Source: CAYNFH01 sp964396385
Lineage (GTDB): Bacteria; Armatimonadota; Chthonomonadetes; Chthonomonadales; CAJBBX01
Reading direction: 5' to 3'
DNA length: 28,418 nucleotides
Assembly (NCBI GenBank): GCA_964396385.1
Contig: CAYNFH010000059.1
Coordinates: 1-28,418 of the forward strand
The notes beneath the pieces are model-generated. The model saw only the letters and a program-made list of their open reading frames with translations. It made no database searches and had not been told where the DNA came from. Below are positions 1 through 7,850 of this stretch, one piece after another. Both the position numbers and the translations under genes were made by a program. How positions within the stretch are numbered: position 1 is the first letter of the stretch; each line of letters starts with the position of its first letter.

Positions 1-474
1 GACCCGCTGACCGGCTACGAGGTGGTCATCGACGGAGAGAGCACCACCATCGGCAAGCTCCTGGACCGGCACAACATGGAGGAGCCCATCCGCGAGCGCG
101 CCGAGCAGGGCATGCCCATCTACGGCACCTGCGCGGGGCTCATTCTGCTGGCTAAGGATATCGAAGGGAGCGACCAGCGCCGCCTGGGCCTCATGGACAT
201 CGAGGTCGCCCGCAACGCCTTCGGCCGGCAGATCGATAGCTTCGAAGCGGACATTCCCGTCGAAGCCATTGGGGAGGATCCGGTGCGCGGCGTCTTCATC
301 CGCGCTCCGTACGTGGCCCGCGCTGAGGCCGGAGTGGAGGTGCTGGGGCGCTACCAGGACCGGATCGTGGCGGTGCGCCAGGGCAGCCTCCTCGGCACGG
401 CTTTTCACCCGGAGCTAACTGACGACCCCCGCATGCACGCGTACTTTGTGGAGATGGTGGCGGCTCACAGATGA
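1..474 (+). CDS. pdxT: Pyridoxal 5'-phosphate synthase glutaminase subunit PdxT (5' part missing)
   Basis: This is the glutaminase subunit of the PdxS/PdxT pyridoxal phosphate synthase. It hydrolyses glutamine and passes ammonia to PdxS in the DXP-independent vitamin B6 pathway in the cytoplasm. The open frame runs in from the window edge, and 157 residues are visible. The class-I amidotransferase triad is intact: the nucleophile is in the motif GTCAGLILL (visible residue Cys44), and the His-Glu pair is in AFHPELT (His136, Glu138). The segment RQIDSFEADIP is also typical of PdxT. The family is usually about 190-200 residues, so roughly 40-50 N-terminal residues lie outside the window. pdxS usually lies just upstream and would be expected there. 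A hairpin follows the stop. The identification is firm; the true start cannot be seen. Confidence 0.95.
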   Translation, partial: DPLTGYEVVIDGESTTIGKLLDRHNMEEPIRERAEQGMPIYGTCAGLILLAKDIEGSDQRRLGLMDIEVARNAFGRQIDSFEADIPVEAIGEDPVRGVFIRAPYVARAEAGVEVLGRYQDRIVAVRQGSLLGTAFHPELTDDPRMHAYFVEMVAAHR

Positions 475-488
475 GCCCTGGTCCAGAC

Positions 489-508
489 CTCACCTCTCAC
501 CTCTCACC
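489..508. repeat. Heptamer tandem repeat (CTCTCAC units)
   Basis: About two and a half tandem copies of CTCTCAC (GGTGAGA on the other strand) lie just after the pdxT stop. The same heptamer occurs at 2154-2174, and related heptamers occur at 9531-9557, 12571-12598 and 24421-24448. These look like short tandemly repeated elements of the kind known in cyanobacteria and other large genomes. No function is evident. Confidence 0.6.
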
Positions 509-521
509 CAACCATAAGCCA

Positions 522-555
522 ACGGGGCCCGGCGCTTGTGCGCACCGAGCCCCGT
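522..555. terminator. Hairpin terminator between convergent pdxT and the LuxR-type gene
   Basis: The arm ACGGGGCCCGG (522-532) pairs with CCGAGCCCCGT (545-555), with one imperfect position. A further GCG...CGC pairing is possible inside the loop. It lies 48 bases after the pdxT stop and 30 bases beyond the end of the minus-strand gene at 586, so it can serve both converging genes. The downstream T-run is weak (CAGTTTG), so intrinsic termination is plausible but not certain. Confidence 0.55.
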
Positions 556-585
556 CAGTTTGCCTGAAGCCGCGGGAGGCCGCGA

Positions 586-852
586 CTACGAGCCTTCCGC
601 GAATTGAGCGTCGAACGGAATAAGTCCCAGGCGTGCCGCGCGTCGGAAAGCCTGCACGCGGTTTGAAACCTGGAGCTTGTCGTAGATGTTGGCCAGGTGG
701 AAGTCCACCGTGCGCTTCGAGACGAAGAGCATGTCGGCCACTTCCTTGCTGGACTTGCCTTCGATCACGAGGGTCAGAACCTCGATCTCGCGCTTGGTCA
801 GCTTGACCGCGTCCTCCTCCGACCTCCGCTCATGTATTGCCATGCTGCTCAC
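586..852 (-). CDS. Free-standing LuxR/GerE-type HTH DNA-binding protein
   Basis: This 88-residue protein is almost entirely a GerE/LuxR-type helix-turn-helix domain. It begins LTKREIEVLTLVIEGKS and continues EVADMLFVSKRTVDFHLANI and then YDKLQVSNR, the full signature of the family's DNA-binding module. There is no receiver, PAS or autoinducer domain. It is therefore either a constitutive transcription factor or acts through partners or expression level, as small GerE-like proteins do. The GTG at 852 is chosen because AAGGAG sits 7 bases upstream. An ATG three codons further in, preceded by GGAG, is an alternative. It is followed (in its own direction) by the hairpin at 522-555. Its targets cannot be read from the sequence. 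The neighbouring minus-strand isomerase gene ends 156 bases upstream and may not be co-transcribed. Confidence 0.88.
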   Translation of the reverse strand: MSSMAIHERRSEEDAVKLTKREIEVLTLVIEGKSSKEVADMLFVSKRTVDFHLANIYDKLQVSNRVQAFRRAARLGLIPFDAQFAEGS

Positions 853-875
853 TCCGTGGCTCCTTTCCGGGCGGG

Positions 876-896
876 AAGACCTGACCTACCGGTCTT
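876..896. promoter_or_regulatory. Short inverted repeat upstream of the LuxR-type gene
   Basis: AAGACC (876-881) and GGTCTT (891-896) are perfect inverted arms around a 9-base spacer. They lie 24 bases upstream of the GTG start, in the expected promoter or leader of this gene. It could be an operator, possibly for autoregulation, but arms of 6 bases can arise by chance. Confidence 0.3.
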
Positions 897-1008
897 GTCC
901 GTCGGCAAGTGTGTTCTTCCATAAACTTCCACGGATTCTCATACTATTGCGGCTAAGGCAATTACCGGGATTTCGGCTGCAGGACCGGGAATGTCACGGG
1001 GGCTCCCA

Positions 1009-1905
1009 TCACCCCGCAATGATCCTGTCCACCCGCGCGCTCACGTCCTTCAGGTACTCCGCGTCGCCACCGCCTAGCTCGGTGGTCATGAAGCCCTCAT
1101 AGCCCACGTCCATGAAGGCGGCGCGGACGGCCTTCCAGTCGATGCTCCCCTCCAGGAGATTCACCCACTGGCCGCCTGTGCCCAGTCCAGGTCCGCCCTT
1201 GAAGTCCTTCAGGTGCACCTTGCGGATGCGGTGCCCCAGCGTCCGGATCCAGTCCTGCGGCCACCCGAAACGCACCACGTTCCCCACGTCGAAGTAGGCG
1301 CCTACCCACGGGCTGTGGAGCTCGTCCACGTACCGCCGAAACTCCAGCGGGCTCAACAGGAAGTTGTTCCACACCTCCTCGATGTTAATGGAGACGCGCC
1401 GCCTCTCGGCTTCCGGGAGCAGCTTCCGGACAGCCGCCTGAGAGCGGCGGTACGCCTCCTCATAGGGAGTCTGGGCGTTCACGATAGCGGGGACGAGCAG
1501 TATCCCGTCACAGCCCATGATCTGCGCGCTGTGCAGCGCGTTTCGCACATTCTCGCTGCCCCGGGTCACCACCGCCGGATCCGCGCTGGAGAGGGGCGCT
1601 TCCCAGCCTCCGAAAATGATGGAGTGGATGCGGATGCCTGTCTTGTCGGCGGCAGCCCGGAGCTGCGCCGCCTCCTCCGGACCCACCGGCGGCACCTCCA
1701 CCCCGTCAAAGCCGCAGTCCCGCGCCAGCCGGAACCGCTCTTCCGGGCTGAGGCTGGTGGGAAGCATACTCCACAGCACCGCCTTCCTGGGATGCCAGGA
1801 GTCCGATTTTGGACCTTCGATTTTCGCCTTTCGATCTGGCACCATTGGGACTGCAAGAGCGGCGGCCGAGGCGCCAAGGAACCGCCTTCTGCTCATACCG
1901 GTCAT
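1009..1905 (-). CDS. Tat-signal sugar phosphate isomerase/epimerase (AP-endonuclease-2 TIM barrel)
   Basis: This 298-residue protein is of the xylose-isomerase-like TIM-barrel family. The N-terminus carries a twin-arginine signal (MSRRRFLGASAAALAVP), so it is probably exported folded through Tat. Expected metal-ligand positions of the barrel are visible: Glu in INIEEVWNN, Asp in YFDVGN, His in KVHLKDF and Glu in TTELGGG. These proteins isomerise or epimerise keto sugars or inositol derivatives, but the substrate here is unknown. The ATG at 1905 is chosen because AGGAG lies 8 bases upstream and because the Tat motif follows at once. The open frame runs 85 codons further upstream, but that extension is low-complexity, repeat-like sequence with no Tat logic. 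Exported members of this family are common in Planctomycetota and Armatimonadota. Confidence 0.85.
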   Translation of the reverse strand: MTGMSRRRFLGASAAALAVPMVPDRKAKIEGPKSDSWHPRKAVLWSMLPTSLSPEERFRLARDCGFDGVEVPPVGPEEAAQLRAAADKTGIRIHSIIFGGWEAPLSSADPAVVTRGSENVRNALHSAQIMGCDGILLVPAIVNAQTPYEEAYRRSQAAVRKLLPEAERRRVSINIEEVWNNFLLSPLEFRRYVDELHSPWVGAYFDVGNVVRFGWPQDWIRTLGHRIRKVHLKDFKGGPGLGTGGQWVNLLEGSIDWKAVRAAFMDVGYEGFMTTELGGGDAEYLKDVSARVDRIIAG

Positions 1906-2149
1906 GAGAAGCTCCTGTCTGGTTGGAACTTTACTGTTCCTCCCTGTTCTCACGGCCCCAGGATGGTTCCTTTTGCCGTGGCCGAACAGCGGGGCGCTGG
2001 CCACATGGAAGCTAAGCGGACTCAATTCACCCCGCTCCGGCAACGGTTTCGGCAACGGCGCCCATGTATCCTGAGAGTGGCTTCGCCCGGATAACGGCGC
2101 GGAACCGCGGTGGCACAGTTGAAGTCGCCGCGGGCGAAGCCCCTCCCTC

Positions 2150-2174
2150 TCGCCTCTCACCTCTCACCTCTCAC
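2150..2174. repeat. Heptamer tandem repeat (three CTCTCAC units)
   Basis: Three exact tandem copies of CTCTCAC (2154-2160, 2161-2167, 2168-2174) with degenerate copies just before them. The array overlaps the 3' end of the TfoX-N gene and supplies its last codons and stop (read on the minus strand as GTG AGA GGT GAG AGG TGA). It is the same unit as at 489-508. Confidence 0.65.
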
Positions 2175-2522
2175 CTTCCCCGGCAGCTTCATCACGTGCT
2201 CAACGCTCCGCCGCACCCACTCCGCCAGGGATTCCAGCCGCTCCAGCGTGACAGGAGGAACCACGATGTACTGCCGGCTCGGCGGATCCTCTTCCGAGTA
2301 CTGCAGCCTCTTCGCCCCGGCCTGCTTCAGCAGCTCCTCCTGCGCCTCCGGCGGCAGTTTGAGCGCCAAGCCCACGTTGGAGAGAGACGCGAAGACGCGG
2401 CCCCGGACGTAGGCGCACGCCCCGCCGAACATCGCCTTGAACTCCACCTCCAGGTCCGGCGCAACGCTGTCGGCTGCCGCCAGAAGGCGGTCCTTTAACG
2501 CTTCAACCGCTTCGTTTGCCAT
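2157..2522 (-). CDS. TfoX N-terminal domain protein
   Basis: This 121-residue protein consists of a single TfoX/Sxy N-terminal domain. Family hallmarks are EFKAMFGGACAYVRGRVFAS near the N-terminus, then ALKLPPEAQEELLKQAGAKRL and the C-terminal helix LAEWVRRSVEHV. In gamma-proteobacteria TfoX/Sxy switches on competence genes together with CRP. Free-standing N-domain proteins in other phyla have no established role, so competence should not be assumed. The start has GGAGG 6 bases upstream (AAGGAGGATGTTATG). The last four residues (VRGER) and the stop are encoded by the heptamer array at 2150-2174, so the natural C-terminus has been rewritten by repeat growth. It lies on the same strand as, and 66 bases downstream of, the channel gene. 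Confidence 0.88.
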   Translation of the reverse strand: MANEAVEALKDRLLAAADSVAPDLEVEFKAMFGGACAYVRGRVFASLSNVGLALKLPPEAQEELLKQAGAKRLQYSEEDPPSRQYIVVPPVTLERLESLAEWVRRSVEHVMKLPGKVRGER

Positions 2523-2588
2523 AACATCCTCCTTCGCGACCCATCATAACAGCCAAACGGTGACACCTGTATGTCACCGAAATCCAGC

Positions 2589-4280
2589 TCAGGAGGACAA
2601 TGTGCGGCAGGCTACAGCCAGGACGGACTCCCCGGCCCGCAGCGGAACGCCGGGCTCCACGATGGCGAGCTCCGCGGCTCCCGCGCGGCGCATGAGGACC
2701 GTTATGCCTTCCAAATCCCGCAGCTCCTCAGTCGTCCGGCCGTTCCACTGTGGCCGCACGGCGCATTGGAGCAGGATGAACAGCCGGTCCTCCAGCACCA
2801 GCGCGGCGCGCACGTCCGGGTAGAGCGCCGCCCCCACAAAGGTAGGCGCCGCGATCCCGGATGCCCCCATGGCCGCGTCGAGCTGGAACGCATCCTTCAC
2901 CTTGGCGGCGAAGCCAGGATCGAACATCCGCACTACCGTGCGGACGTGCGGAGTACGCCGGCGGCTCTCCAGGACCACCCCCAGGTTGGTCGCGTCGTCG
3001 CCGCTCACGGCCAGCACCGCCCGCGCCCTGGCAACGCCGGCCCTCTCCAGCGTCGAGGCAAGCCGGGCGTCGCCTACAAGGACCTCGGAGTGTGAGCGGA
3101 CGGCCTCCACGAACTCGTTCTGAGGGTCCCGCTCAATGGCAAGCACGGGGACCCCGGCCCGGTGGAGATTATCCACCACCCGGTACCCGAGCGTTCCCAG
3201 GCCAGAGACGATCACGTGATCTTCGTGTGGAGTGCGCCGCCGGCCGAGGAGCTGCGCAAAACGCGCCGTCACCACGTAGTCCGTCACCATGGAGAAGAGT
3301 ACGGCCATCGTCGCCGGGCCCAGGATCATGATGAGGCAGGCGAACAGCTTGAGCGCAGGCCGCTCCTTCAGGGGCGTGATGTCCCCGTACCCGGTGGTGG
3401 TTACGGTGGAGACGATAAAGTAGAACGAGTCGATGAGCGAGATGCCCATCGCGAAGTGGAACACCAGCACGCTGATCAAGAGCAGCGCGTTCAGGAGCAG
3501 GAAGATGGTGCGCAGCGGCAGGGAAGCTCCGCGCCAGAGCGCGGTGGCGCCGCGTAACCAGGTGGCCGGCAGAAGCGCATTCGGCAAGGGCGCGCGCTTC
3601 CGCGTTGGGCGATGGAGGGGCGCTCCGGACAGCCGGTCCCAGTTCCGCCGGTCTCCCACCGCCGTGAGCCGGTCCCCGGGTTGGAGCTGGCAATCCGCGC
3701 CCGGTACGTCGATCACCTGCCCGTCTCGCTCCAACGCGAGCGGTGCGAGATGGTAACGGCTGGCGATGCTCCCCAGCGTAGCGCCGCTCAGGGGAGAGCC
3801 CTCTTCTACCACGCGCCGACCCACCACGAACAGCGTGTCGTCCGCCTTGAAGGACCCGGCTACCTGCTGGCCCAGCGCCGCCGCCGCGAAAGAGGGAGCA
3901 GCCAGGACGGACATCGCCAGGGCACGCCGGACGTCGAACGTCTCTTCGAGCTGCTCGGCCAGGTTCTGGTCGAAGATGCGCAGCACCAGCGGCAGGTCCG
4001 GGCGCGCCTGCCGGCAGTCAAGCCCTATCTCCACGTTCACCAGGTCCTGGTCGGAGGTGGCGAGCACCGCGCGGGCCTCCGTGAGGCCGGCCTGGAGCAA
4101 AAGCCGCTCGTCGCGCGCATCTCCAAGAATGACGTCCGCGCCTCGCTCACGAATGTCCCCAATCCACTCGTCGCGCGAGGCCAGCGTTACCACGCTCACG
4201 CGCTCTCCCAGTCTCAGCAGGATATCAGCGACGCGGTAGCCTACGTGGCCCAAGCCACAGACTATGTAATGGCCGGTCAT
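2589..4280 (-). CDS. Potassium channel with RCK domains on both sides of the pore
   Basis: This 563-residue integral membrane protein is predicted to conduct K+ under nucleotide or ligand control. Residues 1-125 form a TrkA-N/RCK Rossmann domain (VCGLGHVGYRVADIL) and about 150-215 form a TrkA-C-like part. TM1 is at about 257-279, the pore helix and selectivity filter VTTTGYGD end at 300, and TM2 is at about 308-332. A second TrkA-N domain follows (VSGLGTLGYRVVDNL at about 357-371), then a C-terminal TrkA-C-like part. Both RCK domains keep the GxGxxG motif and a matching R(I/M)FD segment. Standard MthK/Kch channels carry RCK only after the pore. An extra N-terminal RCK makes each subunit supply two, so a tetramer would carry eight RCK domains without needing free subunits. 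The ATG has GGAG 6 bases upstream. The gene is divergent from 4366 with an 85-base gap. Confidence 0.92.
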   Translation of the reverse strand: MTGHYIVCGLGHVGYRVADILLRLGERVSVVTLASRDEWIGDIRERGADVILGDARDERLLLQAGLTEARAVLATSDQDLVNVEIGLDCRQARPDLPLVLRIFDQNLAEQLEETFDVRRALAMSVLAAPSFAAAALGQQVAGSFKADDTLFVVGRRVVEEGSPLSGATLGSIASRYHLAPLALERDGQVIDVPGADCQLQPGDRLTAVGDRRNWDRLSGAPLHRPTRKRAPLPNALLPATWLRGATALWRGASLPLRTIFLLLNALLLISVLVFHFAMGISLIDSFYFIVSTVTTTGYGDITPLKERPALKLFACLIMILGPATMAVLFSMVTDYVVTARFAQLLGRRRTPHEDHVIVSGLGTLGYRVVDNLHRAGVPVLAIERDPQNEFVEAVRSHSEVLVGDARLASTLERAGVARARAVLAVSGDDATNLGVVLESRRRTPHVRTVVRMFDPGFAAKVKDAFQLDAAMGASGIAAPTFVGAALYPDVRAALVLEDRLFILLQCAVRPQWNGRTTEELRDLEGITVLMRRAGAAELAIVEPGVPLRAGESVLAVACRTLSS

Positions 4281-4365
4281 CAGATCTCCAGGGGAAGCGC
4301 AGGGGGATCCGTGCGCACGGGCGAACTCATGCTATCATATCGACCGGCCCCAACCAGAGTCAAAC

Positions 4366-5166
4366 ATGCTTCGCCTGAACAACGTTCCGGAAGAGGACAT
4401 GCCGGAGGTGGTGCGTATCGCCTCCGAGCTGTACGAGCGGGACCGCGAGCAGACCGCTCAGGACCAGGCCCGTCAGGCGGTGGTGGACGCCGCGGGCGAA
4501 GTCGGTCTCCCGCGCCAGTACCTGGAGCGCGCCTCCGCGGAGCTGCACGCCCGGCGGGTGGCTGCCGTCCAGCGCCGCAGGAAGGTCCGACTGGCCGCGG
4601 TCGCGGCGGCGGTAGTGGCCCTGGGAGGCATGCTCGCCGTCCGCCTTATTCCGAGCGGACCGGCGCCGCCGCGAGCGCCGTATCAGATAGCGCTCAACGC
4701 CGACCAGTGGTACCCCAACATAAACCCGGAGTCTCGGGCCCGGATCACGTTTAGCCAGGACGGAACCGCTACTCTCCACGTGGACCGGTTCGACGCGCCT
4801 CCCGGCTCCAGCAACTACTTCGTAAACCTGGATTCCACACGCGTGCCGCCGTCACTCTCCGGCTATCACACGGTGCGGTTCTCCCTACGGGGCCGGGGGC
4901 TTCCCAACGTTCGCGTCTACCTGGAGAACGGCCCCACGGAGCGGTGGCGCTCACCGGCCATACCCGTCACCGGCGAATGGCGGCAGAAGTCCGTTCCGTT
5001 CTCGGACTTCGAGCTCCAGACGCGCTCCTCCGCCACGGCCGGCTGGCACGTAGGCGGCTATCGCCCGCCGGAGACCATCCGCGAGCTCTCCTTCAAGATC
5101 GGTACCTATGTCAACGACCGTGCCGCCCACGGCGACGTCCAGCTTCGCCAACCCGGCTTTGAATAG
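4366..5166 (+). CDS. Membrane-anchored protein of unknown function, possible sugar-binding fold outside
   Basis: I do not recognise this 266-residue protein. Residues 1-65 are a charged, helical cytoplasmic segment (IASELYERDREQ, then VVDAAGEVGLPRQYLERA). One transmembrane helix follows at about 74-95. After a proline-rich linker comes a 160-residue extracytoplasmic part rich in beta-type sequence (LHVDRFDAPPGSSNYFVNLD; FSLRGRGLPNVRVYLENG; ELSFKIGTYVN). That part resembles the jelly-roll of CIA30 or family-11-like carbohydrate-binding modules. No catalytic motif is seen. There is no Shine-Dalgarno sequence before the ATG, but TATCAT lies about 30 bases upstream, so a very short leader is possible. 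It is the first gene of the plus-strand run, and its end overlaps or abuts the first AsnB-like gene. It may anchor or sense for that cluster. Confidence 0.6.
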   Translation: MLRLNNVPEEDMPEVVRIASELYERDREQTAQDQARQAVVDAAGEVGLPRQYLERASAELHARRVAAVQRRRKVRLAAVAAAVVALGGMLAVRLIPSGPAPPRAPYQIALNADQWYPNINPESRARITFSQDGTATLHVDRFDAPPGSSNYFVNLDSTRVPPSLSGYHTVRFSLRGRGLPNVRVYLENGPTERWRSPAIPVTGEWRQKSVPFSDFELQTRSSATAGWHVGGYRPPETIRELSFKIGTYVNDRAAHGDVQLRQPGFE

Positions 5167-6718
5167 AAGTAGTCACACAGATCCGGATTCCGAAGTGCGC
5201 GAAGGCGGATTTGGCGTACGTGTCGCCCGCCACTTAAGCGGCCCGGGTTGCGATTTGACTCCTCCTCTGTCTCCATCGCCTGAGATCCCTGACCCGGTCC
5301 ACGTAGACACCCTGGACGCCCCGTTCACCGTCGAGACCGACCCATTCGGCCTCACTCCGGTCTACGAGACGCGGGTGGACGGCGCCACCTGGCTGGCCTC
5401 CGATCCGCGCTTCCTGCGCCGCCTCCCGGGAGTGGGAGAATACATGGATGCCGCGGCCCTGCACGGCTACCTCTGTTTCTCCCACGTGCCTGTGCCGCTC
5501 ACCCTCATCTCCGGCATCTCTGCCATCCCGGCGGGTGCGCGGGTCACCATCCAGGGCCGTGAACGGCGCGAAGCGGACCGGGCGCGGTGGGCTGAGCGGC
5601 CCTGCAGGACCCCGAACGAAACGGAAGCGGCCGACCGCCTCCGCGACTTATTGCAAGCCGCCGTGGCTCCGCACGTTCCGGACGGCCCGGAAGTAGGCGT
5701 CTTCCTTTCCGGCGGGCTGGACAGCAGCCTGGTCGCCGCGCTCCTGCGGGAAGCTGGCGCCCGCCTTCGCGCCTTCACGCTGGACTTCGGGCCGCCCTGG
5801 CACCAGGAGCTGCCCTTCGCCCGCCATGTCGCCAGCCATCTCGGCTGCCCGCTGCACGTGGTGGACGCCCGGCCGCTCCGCATCCTGGAGGCGATGGAGC
5901 CAGCCGCTGCCGCGCTGCACCAGCCCTTCGGCGATGCCGTAGTCGTTCCGCTCTTCCTGCTGGACAAGGCGGCGAGAGACTGCGTCTCCTTAGTCTTCAA
6001 CGGGGAAGGGGGCGACCAGCTCTTTGGCGGGTGGGCAAACAAGCCCATCGTCGCGGCCAGCCTGTATGGCGGCTCGGCGCAGGAACTGGAGGCAGCTTAC
6101 CTGTCCACCTACCACCGCTTCTACGGTGAGACCGATGCGCTCTATACGCCCGCCGCGAGGGCGGCCACCGCCGGCATCGACGTGGGTGCCTGGATCCGGC
6201 CGGCCCTCTCGGACGCGGGCTTCGTCTCGCTGCTCCACCGGCTGCGCGCGGCCAACCTTCGGCTGAAGGGCGCCCAGAACATCGCCCCACGCGCGGTGCA
6301 GCTCGCCGCCGCGCACGGCCTCCGGATGGTCGCGCCGTTCTTCGACCGCGCGCTCACGGACTGGAGCTTCGGCGTGCCGACGGACCTCTTGCTCCGCGGC
6401 GCGTGCGAGAAGTACCTGCTCAAGCGGGTGGCCGAGCAGTACCTGCCTCCGGAAGTGGTCTGGCGCGAGAAGCGAGGGATGGGCACCCCCGCCACCGAAT
6501 GGTGTCTGGGCGCGCTGCGGCGGGAGGTGGAGCGCAGGCTGGCGCCGCGCCGGCTCCGACGGGACGGCTGGTTCTTGCCGGAAGCGGTCGCTGCCCTTAC
6601 GCGGGGCGAGGACCGTCCCGGCGAGTTCCGCCGCAGGCGCGTCGGCGAGAAGCTGTGGGCTCTCCTCATGCTGCACGTCTGGCGCGACACCCACAACCTC
6701 CCATTCCCGGGTCTATGA
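5108..6718 (+). CDS. Asparagine synthase-like amidotransferase lacking a complete glutaminase domain (copy 1)
   Basis: This protein of up to 536 residues belongs to the AsnB/beta-lactam synthetase superfamily. The synthetase domain is intact: the PP-loop SGGLDSS (201-207) binds ATP and FNGEGGDQLFGG (297-308) is the second family motif. The usual C-terminal KRGMGTPATEW segment also follows. The family makes an acyl-adenylate from a carboxylate and then an amide. The N-terminal Ntn-glutaminase domain is cut down. There is no MCGI start or Cys2, and only the rear half remains (TDPFGLTPVY through ISAIPAGARVTI). It must therefore use free ammonia, an amine substrate or a partner. The start is uncertain: ATG 5108 overlaps the upstream gene by 59 bases, and GTG 5195 is an alternative. 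Neither has a Shine-Dalgarno sequence. It is followed after 4 bases by the Zn-ribbon gene. Confidence 0.82.
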   Translation: MSTTVPPTATSSFANPALNRSSHTDPDSEVREGGFGVRVARHLSGPGCDLTPPLSPSPEIPDPVHVDTLDAPFTVETDPFGLTPVYETRVDGATWLASDPRFLRRLPGVGEYMDAAALHGYLCFSHVPVPLTLISGISAIPAGARVTIQGRERREADRARWAERPCRTPNETEAADRLRDLLQAAVAPHVPDGPEVGVFLSGGLDSSLVAALLREAGARLRAFTLDFGPPWHQELPFARHVASHLGCPLHVVDARPLRILEAMEPAAAALHQPFGDAVVVPLFLLDKAARDCVSLVFNGEGGDQLFGGWANKPIVAASLYGGSAQELEAAYLSTYHRFYGETDALYTPAARAATAGIDVGAWIRPALSDAGFVSLLHRLRAANLRLKGAQNIAPRAVQLAAAHGLRMVAPFFDRALTDWSFGVPTDLLLRGACEKYLLKRVAEQYLPPEVVWREKRGMGTPATEWCLGALRREVERRLAPRRLRRDGWFLPEAVAALTRGEDRPGEFRRRRVGEKLWALLMLHVWRDTHNLPFPGL

Positions 6719-6722
6719 AGCC

Positions 6723-7841
6723 GTGAAGTGTATCTACTGCGGGACGGACAGCACCTACCAGGACCGCGCCAAGAACAATTCGGCCTGCAAGGCGTGCAAG
6801 CACCCGTTCGCCTTCGAGCCGCGGGGCGCCTCTCCGCGCGTCACGGACGGCCTCTTCCAGCGCGTCATCAAGGACGTGTCCGGCGACGGCACCGTCTCCT
6901 TTACGGAAGATCAGCTCTGGTACGAGCTCAACCGGCGTATCGTGCGCCGTAGGTTCTGGCACGGTACCTGGGGCGCCGTGGCCGGCATTTCCGGCCTTGG
7001 CGGCGCCGGCCTCACGGCCCTGCTACTCAGCACCGGGCCGGTAGCGCTGGTGCCGCTCGCGTGTGGGGCCGGCGGCCTGGTATACGCGGCGGTGATGAAC
7101 GGCAAGGCGCGGAAGTCCGCCCCGCTCTATGTGGAGATCTCCCGCCCGAAGTTCCTTTCGGACTACCTCGGCAAGTGGGTACACGCCCACGGCCGGCCGG
7201 AGAAGCTGCTGCCGGACGTCGACCGGCACCCGGCCGCCGCCGCGCCGCTGGCGCCGGACGTCACGTCGTACAGCTTCGACCGGGCGCTGGTGACGGACCG
7301 GGCGGAGACCGCCGCCATGCTCGTAGCCAACAACTTCCACTTTGAGAACAACTGCGCCATCCTGAGCGAGGACGGTTACCCGTTCCACGCGCGAGATACG
7401 GTGCTCACCATGCTCCGGCGCAATCCGGCGCTCAAGGTCTTCGTCCTGCACGATGCATCGCCGCCCGGATGCGCTCTGCCGCAGACCCTTCGAAGCATGG
7501 AGTGGTTCTCGGATACCGACATCGCGGTAATCGATCTGGGACTGCGGCCGCAGCACGCCATGAGGTCGCGCATGATACTCCGCCAGGAGGAGGGCCGCGT
7601 CTACGGGCCGGAGAAGCTGCCCGGCCTCACGCCGGAGGAGCGCGCCTGGATGGAGGAGGGCAACGTGGCGGAGCTCGCGGCAATGCGACCGGCGCGGCTG
7701 ATGCGCGCCATCTACCAGGGCTTTGCCCGCGCCAACCAGGCGGTCCCGGCGGGTGGAGCGGACGTATCCACGGCCGATGGCGGCATCATCTGGGTCTACG
7801 ATGGAGGCGCGGACGTCTATGCCGCCGACAGCTTCGGCTAG
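6723..7841 (+). CDS. Zn-ribbon membrane protein with EF-hand-like loop and Toprim-like C-terminal region, unknown function
   Basis: This 372-residue protein is placed between two AsnB-like genes (gaps of 4 and 9 bases). Seen in the sequence are a CxxC-x15-CxxC zinc ribbon at residues 3-25 and the segment DVSGDGTVSFTE at 51-62, which fits all key positions of an EF-hand calcium loop. A glycine-rich hydrophobic hairpin at about 80-125 is probably two membrane passes. A soluble C-terminal region at about 185-285 has LVTDRAETAAMLVANNF, CAILSEDGYPF, KVFVLHDASPPG and AVIDLGLRP in order. The strand-Glu / strand-HD-x-x-x-x-G order resembles the Toprim fold of Spo11/topoisomerase VI, but only one Asp of the DxD is kept. 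That assignment is an inference. GTG is the only start close to the previous stop. I cannot name the family; its role probably links the two amidotransferases. Confidence 0.7.
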   Translation: MKCIYCGTDSTYQDRAKNNSACKACKHPFAFEPRGASPRVTDGLFQRVIKDVSGDGTVSFTEDQLWYELNRRIVRRRFWHGTWGAVAGISGLGGAGLTALLLSTGPVALVPLACGAGGLVYAAVMNGKARKSAPLYVEISRPKFLSDYLGKWVHAHGRPEKLLPDVDRHPAAAAPLAPDVTSYSFDRALVTDRAETAAMLVANNFHFENNCAILSEDGYPFHARDTVLTMLRRNPALKVFVLHDASPPGCALPQTLRSMEWFSDTDIAVIDLGLRPQHAMRSRMILRQEEGRVYGPEKLPGLTPEERAWMEEGNVAELAAMRPARLMRAIYQGFARANQAVPAGGADVSTADGGIIWVYDGGADVYAADSFG

Positions 7842-7850
7842 CAGCACAAC

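Noticed and set aside
1906..2160. N-terminal extension of the sugar isomerase frame by 85 codons
   Set aside because: It lacks a ribosome site, contains repeat-like sequence, and would bury the Tat signal. ATG 1905 has AGGAG upstream.
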